A stretch of 64,000 bases of DNA from Mycolicibacterium chlorophenolicum (GCF_001044235.1 NZ_JYNL01000009.1:1-64000), one strand, 5' to 3'; numbered from the stretch's first letter, positions 1 through 8,633 are shown. The notes: a model not told the origin generated them from the letters alone. Numbers and translations: made by a program.

Positions 1-396
1 ACGGGTATTGGGCTCCGCCCAATGTGCCATACCTGAATTATGCTGTAATAGAACGGTTTTCAACCACCGCGTCCGCTCACGGCTCCGCCGTGCGCTTACA
101 GTTAAATCTACTGTATTGCAACGGGTTACGGAGGAAACACTGTGCGTCGGCTGCGCCGCGCCCATACCCTCACCCATGACTACATCCTATCAGTGTTTGC
201 TGGAACTATCACCGATCCACGCTGGCCACCGGGCGCCGGCTCACGCCGGGCCAGGCATCGCCTTACTTCCACACCATCGCCACCCCTGGGCCCCGGCATT
301 GACCGACACGACCAGGCGACCGTTTTCATCCCGTGCCGCCGGACGGGCAGGCCATCCGCCCGGGCACTTACTCGCCGCTGCGCGTCAGGGGCGAGG
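1..396. other. Stretch without a confident gene
   Basis: No reading frame here is convincingly coding. The best candidate is a plus-strand frame at 142-408 (88 aa) with a GGAGG 7 bases before a GTG start. Its first 25 residues look plausible, but the rest is Arg/Pro/Ser-rich and a neighbouring frame looks equally good after about 220, so it may be a frameshifted remnant. Confidence 0.3.
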
Positions 397-975
397 TCAC
401 TGCCGTGACGCCACGACCGTCCGCGTCGGCACACCACCAAACTCGGTGAGGCCCGCATCGATGATCTCCACCACACCATGAGCGTCAGCATTCGCCTGGT
501 AGAGGCTGAACGTCGGAACCGAGCCGGTGTCGAGCACGATCCGGCACAGCGCGTGGGCCACCTGCGCGGCGGCCTTGCCGGCCGACATCTGCGCGAGCAC
601 CCCAATTGCCCATTCCCCACACCCTGCCCGGTCTGGCAGCTCACCTGCACAGTGCAGGCCCTCCACCCGAGCCTGCGACATCCACTTCGGCATCTCCGCA
701 TAGGCCACGGGAGCGAAGGCGGCCGCCGACAGATCACCGACCGTGGCGACATACTCCGCGGTGTCCAGCGCTGCGGCGAACGCCGTCCGCGTCTTCGCCA
801 CCCGGACCGACTTCGTGAACCTGCCAGCCAACCACCTCGACCACGCTGGGTCGGCGCGATCACACAGCGCGAGTGCAGAAGCCGACGCGGTCGCGGCCAC
901 GGTGATCACCTGAACCAGCGGGTGATGCTTGGCGTCCAACGGCAACACGATCGGTTGCGCGAGAGCGTCGATCAC
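397..975 (-). CDS. Peptidyl-tRNA hydrolase-like (Pth2 family) protein
   Basis: 192 aa. The second half carries Pth2 family signatures: MSAGKAAAQVAHA (around residue 130), matching the lysine/histidine active-site segment of Pth2, and a C-terminal IIDAGLTEF...TRTVVA block, matching the DAGxTE end of the family. Actinobacteria have long Pth2-like proteins with an extra N-terminal region like this one. The expected activity is hydrolysis of peptidyl-tRNA, but that is family inference. It starts with GTG directly after the stop of the 976-1194 gene (TGA then GTG), so the two are translationally coupled. A second long frame on the same strand (180-863) is an overlapping shadow. Confidence 0.7.
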   Translation of the reverse strand: MIDALAQPIVLPLDAKHHPLVQVITVAATASASALALCDRADPAWSRWLAGRFTKSVRVAKTRTAFAAALDTAEYVATVGDLSAAAFAPVAYAEMPKWMSQARVEGLHCAGELPDRAGCGEWAIGVLAQMSAGKAAAQVAHALCRIVLDTGSVPTFSLYQANADAHGVVEIIDAGLTEFGGVPTRTVVASRQ

Positions 976-1194
976 TCAGATCCTTCCCTCGGTGGGTGCG
1001 CCTGACAGCATGAGCTTCGGTACGTCGAACCGAGGTTCGGCCAGCATATTCACCAGCTTGTCGTTCACCGCATCGGTGAGGTGACACACACCGTCGGCAT
1101 CTGTCGCACTGGCGAGGATCATCCGCATGTCGAACGCCACGTCCGGATGACTCTCGAGGACCTGCTGCAGCGCGGCGACGTGTTCCCGGAGCAC
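976..1194 (-). CDS. Small hypothetical protein coupled to the Pth2-like gene
   Basis: 72 aa from a GTG start, mostly helical and acidic, with no recognised domain. The frame stays open upstream to a stop at 1252-1254 but has no other ATG, GTG or TTG, so the start is forced unless a rarer codon is used. Its stop abuts the GTG of the next gene, which suggests one transcript. Function unknown. Confidence 0.5.
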   Translation of the reverse strand: MLREHVAALQQVLESHPDVAFDMRMILASATDADGVCHLTDAVNDKLVNMLAEPRFDVPKLMLSGAPTEGRI

Positions 1195-1654
1195 TTTCTG
1201 ACTCAGCTCATGTTGGACGGAGAGGTCGACTACCCATTTACCTTCAACTCCTCACGTCGAGGGACAGCCGATCTGGCCGTCGAACGGTCCGCGTACGCTA
1301 ACACCGGGGCAGAAACGCAGCCGGATCCTCGTCGTGTCGACACCCGAATCTCCGGCGCCTCAGGGCGCACGCACGGGTCCAGGCAACACCGCGCAGTTCG
1401 GAGTCGAGCGGTGCGAGTCACGGCAACCATTACCAGGCAGCCACGGGGCACGACCAGCGCTCACGTCACACATTGCCGGGGCACAGACCCGGGACTGGAG
1501 CAGCGCGTTCGCCTCCTTGACGACGCGCCTGACGGCGTGCAAGATTTTGTGCTGCCCTCACCGCGGCCCTGATTATCGGCAGCCGTCACCCAGGAAGCCA
1601 GGCGCCGCTCATATTCACCGGCGCGTAACCAATGTCATGAAACAGCACAGCTAG
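1195..1654. other. Stretch without a confident gene
   Basis: Reading frames on both strands here are short, have unconvincing composition and lack ribosome binding sites. I see no repeat or RNA gene. Confidence 0.4.
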
Positions 1655-1825
1655 CTAGCCATTCGGCGTTTGTGCTGCGAACGCAGGTCTCGCAGCAAAA
1701 CGGCTGCGCACCACTAGTGGATCGGCTGGCACGCAGCCCACTTCAGCACAGTGTTCGAGCGTTTCTACAACGGCAACGGCACGCAAAGTCCGCCGTGGGC
1801 GTGACCATCCGCACGTGCAAGTCAT
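1655..1825 (-). CDS. Small Cys-rich hypothetical protein
   Basis: 56 aa. It begins TCTCGW and has further Cys and His residues (EHCAEVGC), a pattern suggesting a small metal-binding module. An AGGTGG lies just upstream of the ATG, which argues for this start over the longer in-frame extension. No family is recognised. Confidence 0.45.
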   Translation of the reverse strand: MTCTCGWSRPRRTLRAVAVVETLEHCAEVGCVPADPLVVRSRFAARPAFAAQTPNG

Positions 1826-2008
1826 CTGCCACCTGCGGAATCCCGGGCCCTGGACGACCGAAGCGCACCCGGCACTTCGCGACACGACGAGTCGAAGCGC
1901 TCCCGCACCCTGCGCGCCGACAGATTGGTCATTCGTTGCCGTGGGGTGGTGGTCAGTGGGCGGTGCTAGTCGCCAATTGAGCTGAGCCAGTTTCATTTCG
2001 CTGTCGTT

Positions 2009-2176
2009 TCACTGTTCGGCGAGGTCCCATAGTGCATCCAGGCCGTCGCCGAACCGGTTGTATTCGTCAGATTGCTCAGAGATGGTGAGTCGACGGGATT
2101 GCCCGTCGGGCTGTGTGATGGTGATTTCAGCGTCATCGCTACCGTCACGTCTGACGATGGAGATCTCCGTGATCAT
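2009..2176 (-). CDS. Small acidic hypothetical protein
   Basis: 55 aa, starting ITEISIVRRDG and ending GLDALWDLAEQ. A GAAGGGA sits upstream of the ATG, so I prefer this start to the 108-aa extension, whose extra residues are Arg-rich and unconvincing. It follows two other small genes on the same strand (2227-2373 and 2402-2635) in a probable operon. Function unknown. Confidence 0.55.
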   Translation of the reverse strand: MITEISIVRRDGSDDAEITITQPDGQSRRLTISEQSDEYNRFGDGLDALWDLAEQ

Positions 2177-2226
2177 CGGCGTTCTATTCCCTTCGTTGAT
2201 CAGTTCACGTCCGCTACACGGGCCCG

Positions 2227-2373
2227 TCAGGTTGTGTGTTTCTCGACGACCCAGTCCCAGTAGCCGAGGTTGGTGTCGTCGTTCTGGACCTCGTCCTTCC
2301 AATCGCAGCGGGGGTAGTCTGCGCACTCTCCCCACACGCCAAGTTCGTTGATCAGGCGTTCTTTCAGAGTCAT
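2227..2373 (-). CDS. Small Trp-rich hypothetical protein
   Basis: 48 aa, MTLKERLINELGVWGEC followed by a Cys/Asp/Trp-rich segment (YPRCDWKDE, then GYWDWVVEK). A GGAAGGA lies upstream of the ATG. The frame is too short for usual gene callers, but composition and ribosome binding site support it. It sits between the 77-aa membrane protein gene and the 55-aa gene. Function unknown. Confidence 0.55.
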   Translation of the reverse strand: MTLKERLINELGVWGECADYPRCDWKDEVQNDDTNLGYWDWVVEKHTT

Positions 2374-2401
2374 AGGCCGGTCGGATTCCTTCCCGTGGTA
2401 G

Positions 2402-2635
2402 CTAGCGGATGTAGTGCAGAAGCGCCCACACGGACCCGATCACGATGGCGTACGCCAATAGGCCCCGTATGAACCGAACGGCAATACGTATGGGCCGCAA
2501 CACCAGTCGCCGCGCAGCACGTATCGTCCGCAGGGTTACGTGAGCTGCTGCCCCCGCCGACGCCGTCATCGTCACGTACGACGAGTGGGGGTCGACGCGG
2601 TTCAGGACCGCGTCGAGGATGTCGGTCATCGCCAT
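2402..2635 (-). CDS. Small membrane protein
   Basis: 77 aa with a basic central region (RAARRLVLRPIRIAVRF) and one hydrophobic C-terminal segment at about residues 57-74. It is probably a tail-anchored protein with the basic part in the cytoplasm. A GGGAGAG precedes the ATG. It heads a run of three small minus-strand genes. No family recognised. Confidence 0.6.
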   Translation of the reverse strand: MAMTDILDAVLNRVDPHSSYVTMTASAGAAAHVTLRTIRAARRLVLRPIRIAVRFIRGLLAYAIVIGSVWALLHYIR

Positions 2636-2689
2636 TAGATGCTCTCCCTTGGGTTTGGTGGCACAGTCGTCATGGTGCGAAGGTGCGCC

Positions 2690-3271
2690 TTAAGCGGACG
2701 TGCTGATGCCGAAACGCTCTGGCGGCCTGGCGGTTACGGTGTCGAAGAGGCTTAGTTGACGGCGGGGAGCGTCCCACCCCAACACCACGGCGCCGTCAAG
2801 AACTCCGTGCTCGACAGCCTGGCGCAGGCGTGCGGCGCACACGTCGCCATAAGCGATGAGCGCGGTGGCCGGTGGCCGGCCGCTCACTACCTCGGACGGT
2901 GCCGGTGGGCGTAAGCGTCCGTACACGAAGACGACCGCTGTGGCTTTCGCCCACACCTGTTCAGCGAACCACCTCGAGTCGGGGCGCGCGGGAGTCAGGG
3001 CGATGCCCCCCTCGGCGTGGTCCGCCAAGCGCGCCAGCCATTGCGGTCTCGTGTCGGGTGGCGGATTGAGCCAAACGACTCCGCTCCATGGCGCCCTCAA
3101 CCCGTTCGAAGAAGCGTCGGTGATGCACCGTGCCGCGGTGGGCCACGGTTGCGGCCCTGGCGGGGGGCACGGGTCCAGATCGAAGGGGCCGAGGGCTTCG
3201 ACGAGCCAGCGCGGAGCCAATGCTGCTGCACCGCACTGGCGTGCTGACCTTTTGGCCGATGACGTGGTCAC
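2690..3271 (-). CDS. Phage-type DNA N6-adenine methyltransferase (Dam-like)
   Basis: 193 aa. The FDLDPCPPP segment near residue 30 and VVWLNPPPDTRPQW near residue 65 are the layout of small phage-type adenine methyltransferases: FDLDPCA, then a catalytic NPPY-like motif. Here the motif reads NPPP rather than NPPY/NPPF, so activity is uncertain. TPARPDSRWFAE and FVYGRLRP also match the family. The expected reaction is methyl transfer from SAM to adenine N6. No partner restriction enzyme is visible nearby. It lies 16 bases after the 78-aa gene at 3288-3524. Confidence 0.7.
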   Translation of the reverse strand: MTTSSAKRSARQCGAAALAPRWLVEALGPFDLDPCPPPGPQPWPTAARCITDASSNGLRAPWSGVVWLNPPPDTRPQWLARLADHAEGGIALTPARPDSRWFAEQVWAKATAVVFVYGRLRPPAPSEVVSGRPPATALIAYGDVCAARLRQAVEHGVLDGAVVLGWDAPRRQLSLFDTVTARPPERFGISTSA

Positions 3272-3287
3272 AATCGGCCGTTCCCGG

Positions 3288-3524
3288 TCACGATTGCGGT
3301 CCTTGTGACAGTGGAGTGAGTTCGTCGGCGAACACCTGCACGATGGCGCCGGTCGCTTCGGACTTCACCTCGTAGATGTGAAACGGGCTGTCGGTGGGGA
3401 CACCGTCCATGGGGCCGAGGCGCCTGAGGACGCTTACCTCACCTTCGACCGCGCACACAGCGGCCTCGGCCGTACCGGCGAGGAATAGGGCCCGGTCACC
3501 CGGGTCGAGCTGAGGTTGAGTCAT
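3288..3524 (-). CDS. Small hypothetical protein
   Basis: 78 aa, starting TQPQLDPGDRALFLAGT. A GGAG upstream of the ATG and good composition from this residue onward decide the start. The longer open frame to 3884 is Arg/Pro-rich and overlaps the next gene. The fold looks like a small beta-rich protein, and no family is recognised. It is followed closely by the adenine methyltransferase gene, probably on one transcript. Confidence 0.6.
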   Translation of the reverse strand: MTQPQLDPGDRALFLAGTAEAAVCAVEGEVSVLRRLGPMDGVPTDSPFHIYEVKSEATGAIVQVFADELTPLSQGPQS

Positions 3525-3580
3525 AATCGTCGCTCCAGTCGCCTGTGGGATGGGATGCCTCGCGGGTCGAAGCGTGGCGG

Positions 3581-3952
3581 CTACCAAGGGGTATCGGCAA
3601 CGACCTGTTGGACGAATAGCCATTCGCCGGCGGCGGCCCCGTCCCGCGTTGCGAAGGTGGGCTGCTCTTCGAAGAGCCGCGGATCGCAGACGATGCGCCA
3701 CTTGTGGTCGCTGAAGTTTCGGCTGACGCAGCCGCATCCGCCGTTGGGCCATAGCGTTTCGTGTACGTACCACCCGCCGTGCCGCCACGCCTCGTACGTG
3801 AACTGGCTGGGCACCTGCCCGCTCATACGGTGCTTGGCCATGGCCAGCGGGCTCACGTAGAGGCCGTTCTGCAGCTGAAACCATCCGCTCTGCAGTTCAG
3901 CGCTCTTGTGGTGATCGGGTATGGATGCTGTGTCAATTACGCTGTTGGACAA
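3581..3952 (-). CDS. Hypothetical protein, Trp/Cys-containing
   Basis: 123 aa from a TTG start with GGAG upstream. The middle is rich in aromatic residues (HGGWYVHETLWPNGGCGC) and the protein ends in an acidic VVADTPW. The composition is that of a real protein. The GGCGC motif and following Cys might bind metal. No family recognised. It is in line with the small genes and methyltransferase downstream. Confidence 0.6.
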   Translation of the reverse strand: MSNSVIDTASIPDHHKSAELQSGWFQLQNGLYVSPLAMAKHRMSGQVPSQFTYEAWRHGGWYVHETLWPNGGCGCVSRNFSDHKWRIVCDPRLFEEQPTFATRDGAAAGEWLFVQQVVADTPW

Positions 3953-3956
3953 CTAC

Positions 3957-4076
3957 TTACTCCGCTTGTCGGTGATATCGACGGTTGCGTTCAGCGTTCA
4001 CAGAACGTGGTCGCACCGTTGGATCATGGGGCGTTGCCGTGAGCGCACGAATGCCCGTGAAACTGGTCATGCACAT
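3957..4076 (-). CDS. Possible small protein upstream of 3581-3952
   Basis: A 39-aa frame (or 37 aa from the second ATG at 4070) whose stop lies 4 bases before the next TTG start. A GGGGGCGGTGA lies upstream. The arrangement suggests coupled translation, but the frame is short and basic, so it may be only a leader. The 280 bases further upstream hold nothing I can support. Confidence 0.3.
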   Translation of the reverse strand: MCMTSFTGIRALTATPHDPTVRPRSVNAERNRRYHRQAE

Positions 4077-4360
4077 CGCGTCACCGCCCCCGCCCCTCGT
4101 TAGTTCGCTCCGCCCGGTCAGTGTCGCGAGCTGCGGGCCCGCAGCTGTTGCGCGACGCGTTTTCAGGCGCTGTTTTTGAGCGATGCCGGCGACCCGACTA
4201 ACGCAGGAGCATCTGGCCGGTACGGCGGGCGATTTACCTGGGCCGCATGGTCAGGCGGACCGCCGGCGAGGATTAGCAACCTTCCACCGATGGTGTTGCG
4301 CCTGCGCAACTGCCGTCGATCTGTCGAACGGTCGCAGATCAAGGGCCCGCGGTCGTCCTG

Positions 4361-5107
4361 TCAGCTGTGGCCGGCCTTCTGAGCGCGTAAAAAGGCGACG
4401 ATGCCGTTCACGACGGCGTCTGCGTAGCGTTGCCGGCCGGCGGGGCTCTCCATGACGCCGGCCTCTGCTGGGTTTCGCATGTTGCCTAGTTCGATCAACA
4501 CCGCGGGATATTGGGCGAGGTTGAGGCCGGTGAGATCGGCTCGACCGTAGAGGCCAGAGCGGCCGATGTAGTTGGCCGGGGAGAACCCCGCGGCGACGAG
4601 TTGGTCCCGCGTCTGCGTGGCCAACTCGAGGGCTGGTCCCTTCTGGGCCTGGTTTAGGGGCGGGTCAGAGAAGTTGACGTGAAAACCGTTGCCGGTAGGC
4701 GGTCCCCCGTCGGCGTGGATACTGACGATGGCATCGGGCTGCAATCCGTTGGCCGCCGCGGCCCGGGCGTCCACACACGGCCCGACCGAGGTGTCGTCGC
4801 CGCGCGAGAGCGCCGATCGGATGCCGAGGTCGGTCAGTGCTGCCCGCACTCGCAGTGTGGTGTCCCAGGTGAAGGAGTGCTCCGGGTAGCCGTCGGCGGT
4901 GGCGGTGCCGGTGGTCTGACAGTCCTTGGTTCCGCCGCGGCCAGTGGGGACCTGGCGGCTGATTGAGGCATCGTTGGACCCATTGTGACCGGGGTCGAGG
5001 AAAACGATCATGCCGGCGACGTCGGAGTCAGCCAGGGCGACTGGCGTCGCCAGAAGCGATAGCGCAGTCGTCGCCACTGCAGCGAGCGCAGCGACCAAGT
5101 TGCTCAT
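4361..5107 (-). CDS. Secreted N-acetylmuramoyl-L-alanine amidase, Rv3717 type
   Basis: 248 aa with a signal peptide (about residues 1-26). It is an Amidase_3 zinc hydrolase that cuts the amide bond between muramic acid and L-Ala in peptidoglycan. The zinc ligands fit FLDPGHNG (H41), YPEH (E76) and SIHADGG (H131), with the catalytic Glu in VLIELGNM (E206). Cys63 and Cys111 are placed like the disulfide of the M. tuberculosis enzyme Rv3717, which this resembles almost throughout. It has no cell-wall binding domain, as in that family. It lies alone between small genes. An amidase on accessory DNA could aid wall opening during DNA transfer, which is inference. Confidence 0.92.
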   Translation of the reverse strand: MSNLVAALAAVATTALSLLATPVALADSDVAGMIVFLDPGHNGSNDASISRQVPTGRGGTKDCQTTGTATADGYPEHSFTWDTTLRVRAALTDLGIRSALSRGDDTSVGPCVDARAAAANGLQPDAIVSIHADGGPPTGNGFHVNFSDPPLNQAQKGPALELATQTRDQLVAAGFSPANYIGRSGLYGRADLTGLNLAQYPAVLIELGNMRNPAEAGVMESPAGRQRYADAVVNGIVAFLRAQKAGHS

Positions 5108-5207
5108 ATATCCGCTACCTCCTCACCCGCACCCGAGTATGCCGGTCAGGCAGCCCGATGAGGAGGAAGACAGCGGCATGAGAGTGCGGTTTCGCTGTGC
5201 CGACCTA

Positions 5208-5510
5208 CTAGGCCTCGACGACGAAGGCTTCGGGCGGCAACCAGAGGGTCATCAGCAGCTTGGACCGCTTGTTGGCGCTGCCCGCTGGCATCTGTACACA
5301 CCCAAGCCAGTCCCCGTCCGCGCGCCGCAGCCATGCCACCTGCCGACCGAGCATGCGCGGCTCCAGCCAAAGCCCGGAGGCCTTGAGTCCGAGCGGCAGT
5401 TCATCCTTCCGGGCGCCCGGTGGCGGGAACACGCGGGTGACGTCGACGGTGACCGCTCGATCGACGTGCGACAACGTCGGATAGTCCCCCTCCGCCCATT
5501 GTTCGAACAC
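5208..5510 (-). CDS. Hypothetical protein
   Basis: 100 aa from a GTG start. It begins FEQWAEGDYPTLSHVDRA and has a mixed alpha/beta composition with several Trp residues. The frame remains open upstream into the end of the secreted-protein gene, but there is no further ATG, GTG or TTG. No clear ribosome binding site is seen. It follows the large secreted protein by about 100 bases on the same strand. Function unknown. Confidence 0.6.
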   Translation of the reverse strand: MFEQWAEGDYPTLSHVDRAVTVDVTRVFPPPGARKDELPLGLKASGLWLEPRMLGRQVAWLRRADGDWLGCVQMPAGSANKRSKLLMTLWLPPEAFVVEA

Positions 5511-5611
5511 GCGTTCGATACTGCCAGATCGGAGTGCGCTTGTCGCCGTCGGGCTTTCTTCGACGGGAGCCGTTGTGCTCCCGAGGCCATCCAGAGGGCG
5601 AACGTTCGTTC

Positions 5612-7675
5612 TTATGCCGCAGCGGCGTCCTTACCCGACGCGTGGCGGCCACCACCGGTTGTTTCATGCGAGGCGCTGCCGGCATCGGCGTTCGATCCAC
5701 CCTTCTGCGAAGTACCCTCGTCGCGCCGGTGGCGGCCGCCGGATTCCGACGTCCCCGAATCCGCACCCTTGGTGGCTGCGGTGGACGCCCGAGCGGTTGC
5801 ATTTTGCGGCGGCGTCGCGGCATGCCGGCCGTAAGTGTCGGCAGTCTTGTCGACGGTGGATGCCCCCGCCGCCGATGTTCCGGGTTTCGGTTTCACGGTT
5901 GGGGGCTTGTCGGTGTCTTTCGCGGTTGCCGACTCGTCTGCGCCTTTCGCGGTCGCCGACTCGTCCGAGTCCTTCGCAGTCGCCGGCTCGCCGGAGGCAG
6001 TCGTGGCGGTAGCGTCTGGGTCGGTCTTACCGGAAGGCGTTGTCGCCGAGGGTGTATCGGTACGCGGCGAGGCGTCCTGTCGGTCGGGGTCAGAGGCCGC
6101 CGGTGTTGCACTTGTCGATGTTGATGCTGCCGCGTCATCGACGTCGGCGGTGGCGGCGCTCTCTGGCGGCGTCGTCGCTGCGGCACTGTCCGGCGCCGTC
6201 GTCGCTGCGGCTGCTTTCTGCTGCGTGGCCAATGGATGAGGGGAGTTGGGGACGCCCCTATCGTCGGCACCTGCGCTCGAATCCATTGCGCTGTCAGCTT
6301 CGGCCACGCTCAGGGTGCTCAAGGCGACGGGGGCCGCGGCTGACTTGAACGAGGTGACCCACCCTCCGATGGCGTGTCCTACATCGATCGCGGTGGCGAT
6401 CGCGTTGAGCGTCGCCGTGGTGGCCAATGCGGCCACATTGATGGCTCCGGTGACGACAGTCGCCAGATTGTTGGGTAGGCCGGCAACCAGTGGCGAAAGA
6501 CCGGCCGCGAGAAGCAATCCGGACGCTGCTGTAGCGACACCGGAGACCAGGGAGTTCACCACCTGGGCGCCGGGGCCGGTCAAATCCGCCGCGAACCGGA
6601 AGGGCATCGAGGCGAACGCCGTGACGGTGTTGGCCACCGTTCCCACGGTGCTGCCCGCAGCGCCGACCAGAATCGACACGGCGCGGGTGTAGCTACCCAG
6701 GCTCAGTGGCTCTTGGCCGACGGCGCTGATCGCCCCAATGACAGCGCCGGGCGTGCTGCCGCTGCCCAGCCAAGTTCCCACGATGGTGTTGGCCCCGCCG
6801 GCCACAAGCCCCAACGCGGACACTCCTGCATTGGTGACGGCCGAGGCGATGCCGTTCACGCCGGCGACGATGGCACTGACCGGCGCTGAGACGATGCCCT
6901 GGACGGCGGTGAGAGCGCCGTTGACGAGCGCGATGTCGGTGACCGTCTTGCCGGCGTCGAGTAGACGATTTACCGCGTCTAGCGCATTGGTTACCTGCGC
7001 GGTGACACCGTGGACGAGATCGTTGACCAAATGCAGGCCGGTGGCTCCGAGTTGGCTGACACCGGTGATCCCGTCCTGCAGCGCCAGGCCAGCGACCCCG
7101 AACGGGGTGTTGAGGAGGCCGATGTAGCTCGACGCCGCCAGCGGATTGTTCACGACGCTGGCCACCGCTTGCGCCACCGTCCCCACGGTGCCGGTCACGG
7201 TTGATGTGAGCAGCTCGGAAATCTGGCCGGTGGTCAGGGTGATGCCGTCTCCTGTAGCGCCGACCGTGTTGTTGAGCTGAAGTAGCGCACCTCCGGAGGC
7301 AGCCTTGAGGGCGACGAGAACGGCTTTCAGGGTGGGGCTGCCGGCGGCCGCGGCGATGAGCTGATCCCACAGCGAGGTGTTCAGCCCGGACGCGGTATTC
7401 AACGCGCTGGTGAGGGAATGGCTGGCGTTGTCGACGAGCGCGGTCACCGTGGAGCCCGCCGACGCCAGTGCGGCGTTGAGGTTCGCGGTGAGGGCGGCGA
7501 CGTCGCGCGGGGAGATTGCCGCGGCCAGCTGCACCTCCGAGATGCTCACCTGGGGTAGGTGCACCGGCAGACCGAGCGGGTGCTGATTGGTAGCGATGAC
7601 CGGACTGAGCGCGATGGCACTCGCCATGGTGAACGCAATACCGGTTCTGAACAGGGGACGGGCGGACAGTTCCAC
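5612..7675 (-). CDS. Large secreted low-complexity mycobacterial surface protein
   Basis: 687 aa. I choose the GTG at 7675 because GGAGG sits 5 bases before it; an in-frame TTG at 7699 would add 8 residues. A signal peptide (ARPLFRTGIAFTMASAIAL, cleaved near residue 28) leads into about 420 residues of Ala/Val/Gly/Leu-rich sequence with short recurring helices, then about 200 residues rich in Ser/Thr/Ala/Asp/Pro. The tail has imperfect repeats of the type DESATAKGA, then a Gly/His/Arg-rich end. The N-terminal pattern (ARPxxxxGIAxxxASxIA...P) is common in surface proteins of non-tuberculous mycobacteria. No enzymatic domain is visible. It is divergent from the tandem-HTH regulator at 7832. Confidence 0.8.
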   Translation of the reverse strand: MELSARPLFRTGIAFTMASAIALSPVIATNQHPLGLPVHLPQVSISEVQLAAAISPRDVAALTANLNAALASAGSTVTALVDNASHSLTSALNTASGLNTSLWDQLIAAAAGSPTLKAVLVALKAASGGALLQLNNTVGATGDGITLTTGQISELLTSTVTGTVGTVAQAVASVVNNPLAASSYIGLLNTPFGVAGLALQDGITGVSQLGATGLHLVNDLVHGVTAQVTNALDAVNRLLDAGKTVTDIALVNGALTAVQGIVSAPVSAIVAGVNGIASAVTNAGVSALGLVAGGANTIVGTWLGSGSTPGAVIGAISAVGQEPLSLGSYTRAVSILVGAAGSTVGTVANTVTAFASMPFRFAADLTGPGAQVVNSLVSGVATAASGLLLAAGLSPLVAGLPNNLATVVTGAINVAALATTATLNAIATAIDVGHAIGGWVTSFKSAAAPVALSTLSVAEADSAMDSSAGADDRGVPNSPHPLATQQKAAAATTAPDSAAATTPPESAATADVDDAAASTSTSATPAASDPDRQDASPRTDTPSATTPSGKTDPDATATTASGEPATAKDSDESATAKGADESATAKDTDKPPTVKPKPGTSAAGASTVDKTADTYGRHAATPPQNATARASTAATKGADSGTSESGGRHRRDEGTSQKGGSNADAGSASHETTGGGRHASGKDAAAA

Positions 7676-7699
7676 GGGAGCCTCCAACGGGCTGATCAA

Positions 7700-7831
7700 T
7701 CGGACATGAACGATGGCGAAGACGCTGGTCAGACATGCGCTGCGGAAGCCGCTAACGTCAATAATACTTTAAACGAGTACGCTATAACACTGCGTTAAAA
7801 CACTCTGTCTACGCAGTACAGCGATGGTGCG
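7700..7831. promoter_or_regulatory. AT-rich divergent promoter region
   Basis: This short region between the secreted-protein gene (minus) and the tandem-HTH gene (plus) is clearly more AT-rich than its surroundings (runs such as AATAATACTTTAAAC, TATAACAC and GTTAAAAC at 7755-7802). TATAAC and, on the minus strand, TATTAT are plausible -10 elements. The neighbouring HTH protein is the obvious candidate regulator. Confidence 0.5.
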
Positions 7832-8320
7832 ATGAGTCTGTGCGGTTATGAGCGACACCCGGATGGCCGCCGCATGAGCCGACGCGTTCTGCGCGGCTTC
7901 GACGCCGACACGTTCGCGACACTGCGCCGCGAACGGGGATTCAGCGTCAGCGACCTGGCGCGGCTGTCGGGGACGTCGCTGAGCACCATCCACCACTGGG
8001 AGGCCGGGCGGCGAACGCCGCAGATCGACATCCTGGCCACCGTCATGGCCGTTCTGGCGGCACCGATCGACGCCGTCGTGCGCATCGAGCAAGACCAGCG
8101 CTTCCCCGGTGACTGGCGGGTCATGAAGGGGCTCACCCAGCCGCAACTGGCCGCTCAAGCCCAGCTGCCCACCGCGACCGTGCAGCGGATCGAACGCGGG
8201 GAACACCCGCTGTCCGAGGCCAACGCTGACACGTTGTCTGGTCTGCTCGGGATCAGCCCGCAGACCTATCGCGACGCCTACCATCGTGCCCGCCAACGCC
8301 CCCCGGGTACGTCCTGCTGA
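7832..8320 (+). CDS. Tandem helix-turn-helix (XRE-type) transcription regulator
   Basis: 162 aa with two XRE-like HTH domains. The first (about residues 24-78) contains FSVSDLARLSGTSLSTIHHW, and the second (about 97-145) contains LTQPQLAAQAQLPTATVQRI. Two DNA-binding folds in one chain suggest binding of a bipartite or tandem operator. The upstream ATG at 7832 is used here, but the ATG at 7874 (MSRRVLRGF) is equally possible. It is divergent from the secreted surface protein and may control that promoter and its own. Confidence 0.75.
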   Translation: MSLCGYERHPDGRRMSRRVLRGFDADTFATLRRERGFSVSDLARLSGTSLSTIHHWEAGRRTPQIDILATVMAVLAAPIDAVVRIEQDQRFPGDWRVMKGLTQPQLAAQAQLPTATVQRIERGEHPLSEANADTLSGLLGISPQTYRDAYHRARQRPPGTSC

Positions 8321-8369
8321 CGTGCGCCACCGAGATGTTGCCGGTTCAAGGTCACTGCGCCAGTGACGA

Positions 8370-8633
8370 TCACTGCGGCGCCGACCCGAAGAACTGCCGA
8401 ACCCATTCGGGACCGAAGGCGCCGAATCGGGCGGGATCGTCGACGAACACCTGGGTCTCGTTCCCACCGGCGGTGGTGGTGATCATGACGACCGGTCCGC
8501 CGAGTTCGTTGCCGACGAAGACCACCGGCTTCATCGGCTCGCCGGGGTAGCTGACATTGACACGGTAGGACACCTGCCCGGCGATACCGTTGTTCCGAAC
8601 AATCTCCCCCAGAGTTGGTGTCACTTCGCCCAT
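8370..8633 (-). CDS. Hypothetical protein
   Basis: 87 aa, beta-rich (VSYRVNVSYPGEP, VVFVGNELGGPVVMITTTA), ending in an aromatic helix. It looks like a small compact domain, perhaps a structural or binding module. No family recognised. It is convergent with the tandem-HTH gene, with only about 50 bases between. Confidence 0.65.
   Translation of the reverse strand: MGEVTPTLGEIVRNNGIAGQVSYRVNVSYPGEPMKPVVFVGNELGGPVVMITTTAGGNETQVFVDDPARFGAFGPEWVRQFFGSAPQ

Noticed and set aside
180..863. 227-aa minus-strand frame
   Set aside because: Overlaps the Pth2-like gene; rich in Arg and Ser without any family pattern.
6693..7736. 347-aa Arg/His-rich frame
   Set aside because: Overlaps the secreted surface protein in another frame, with no signals of its own.
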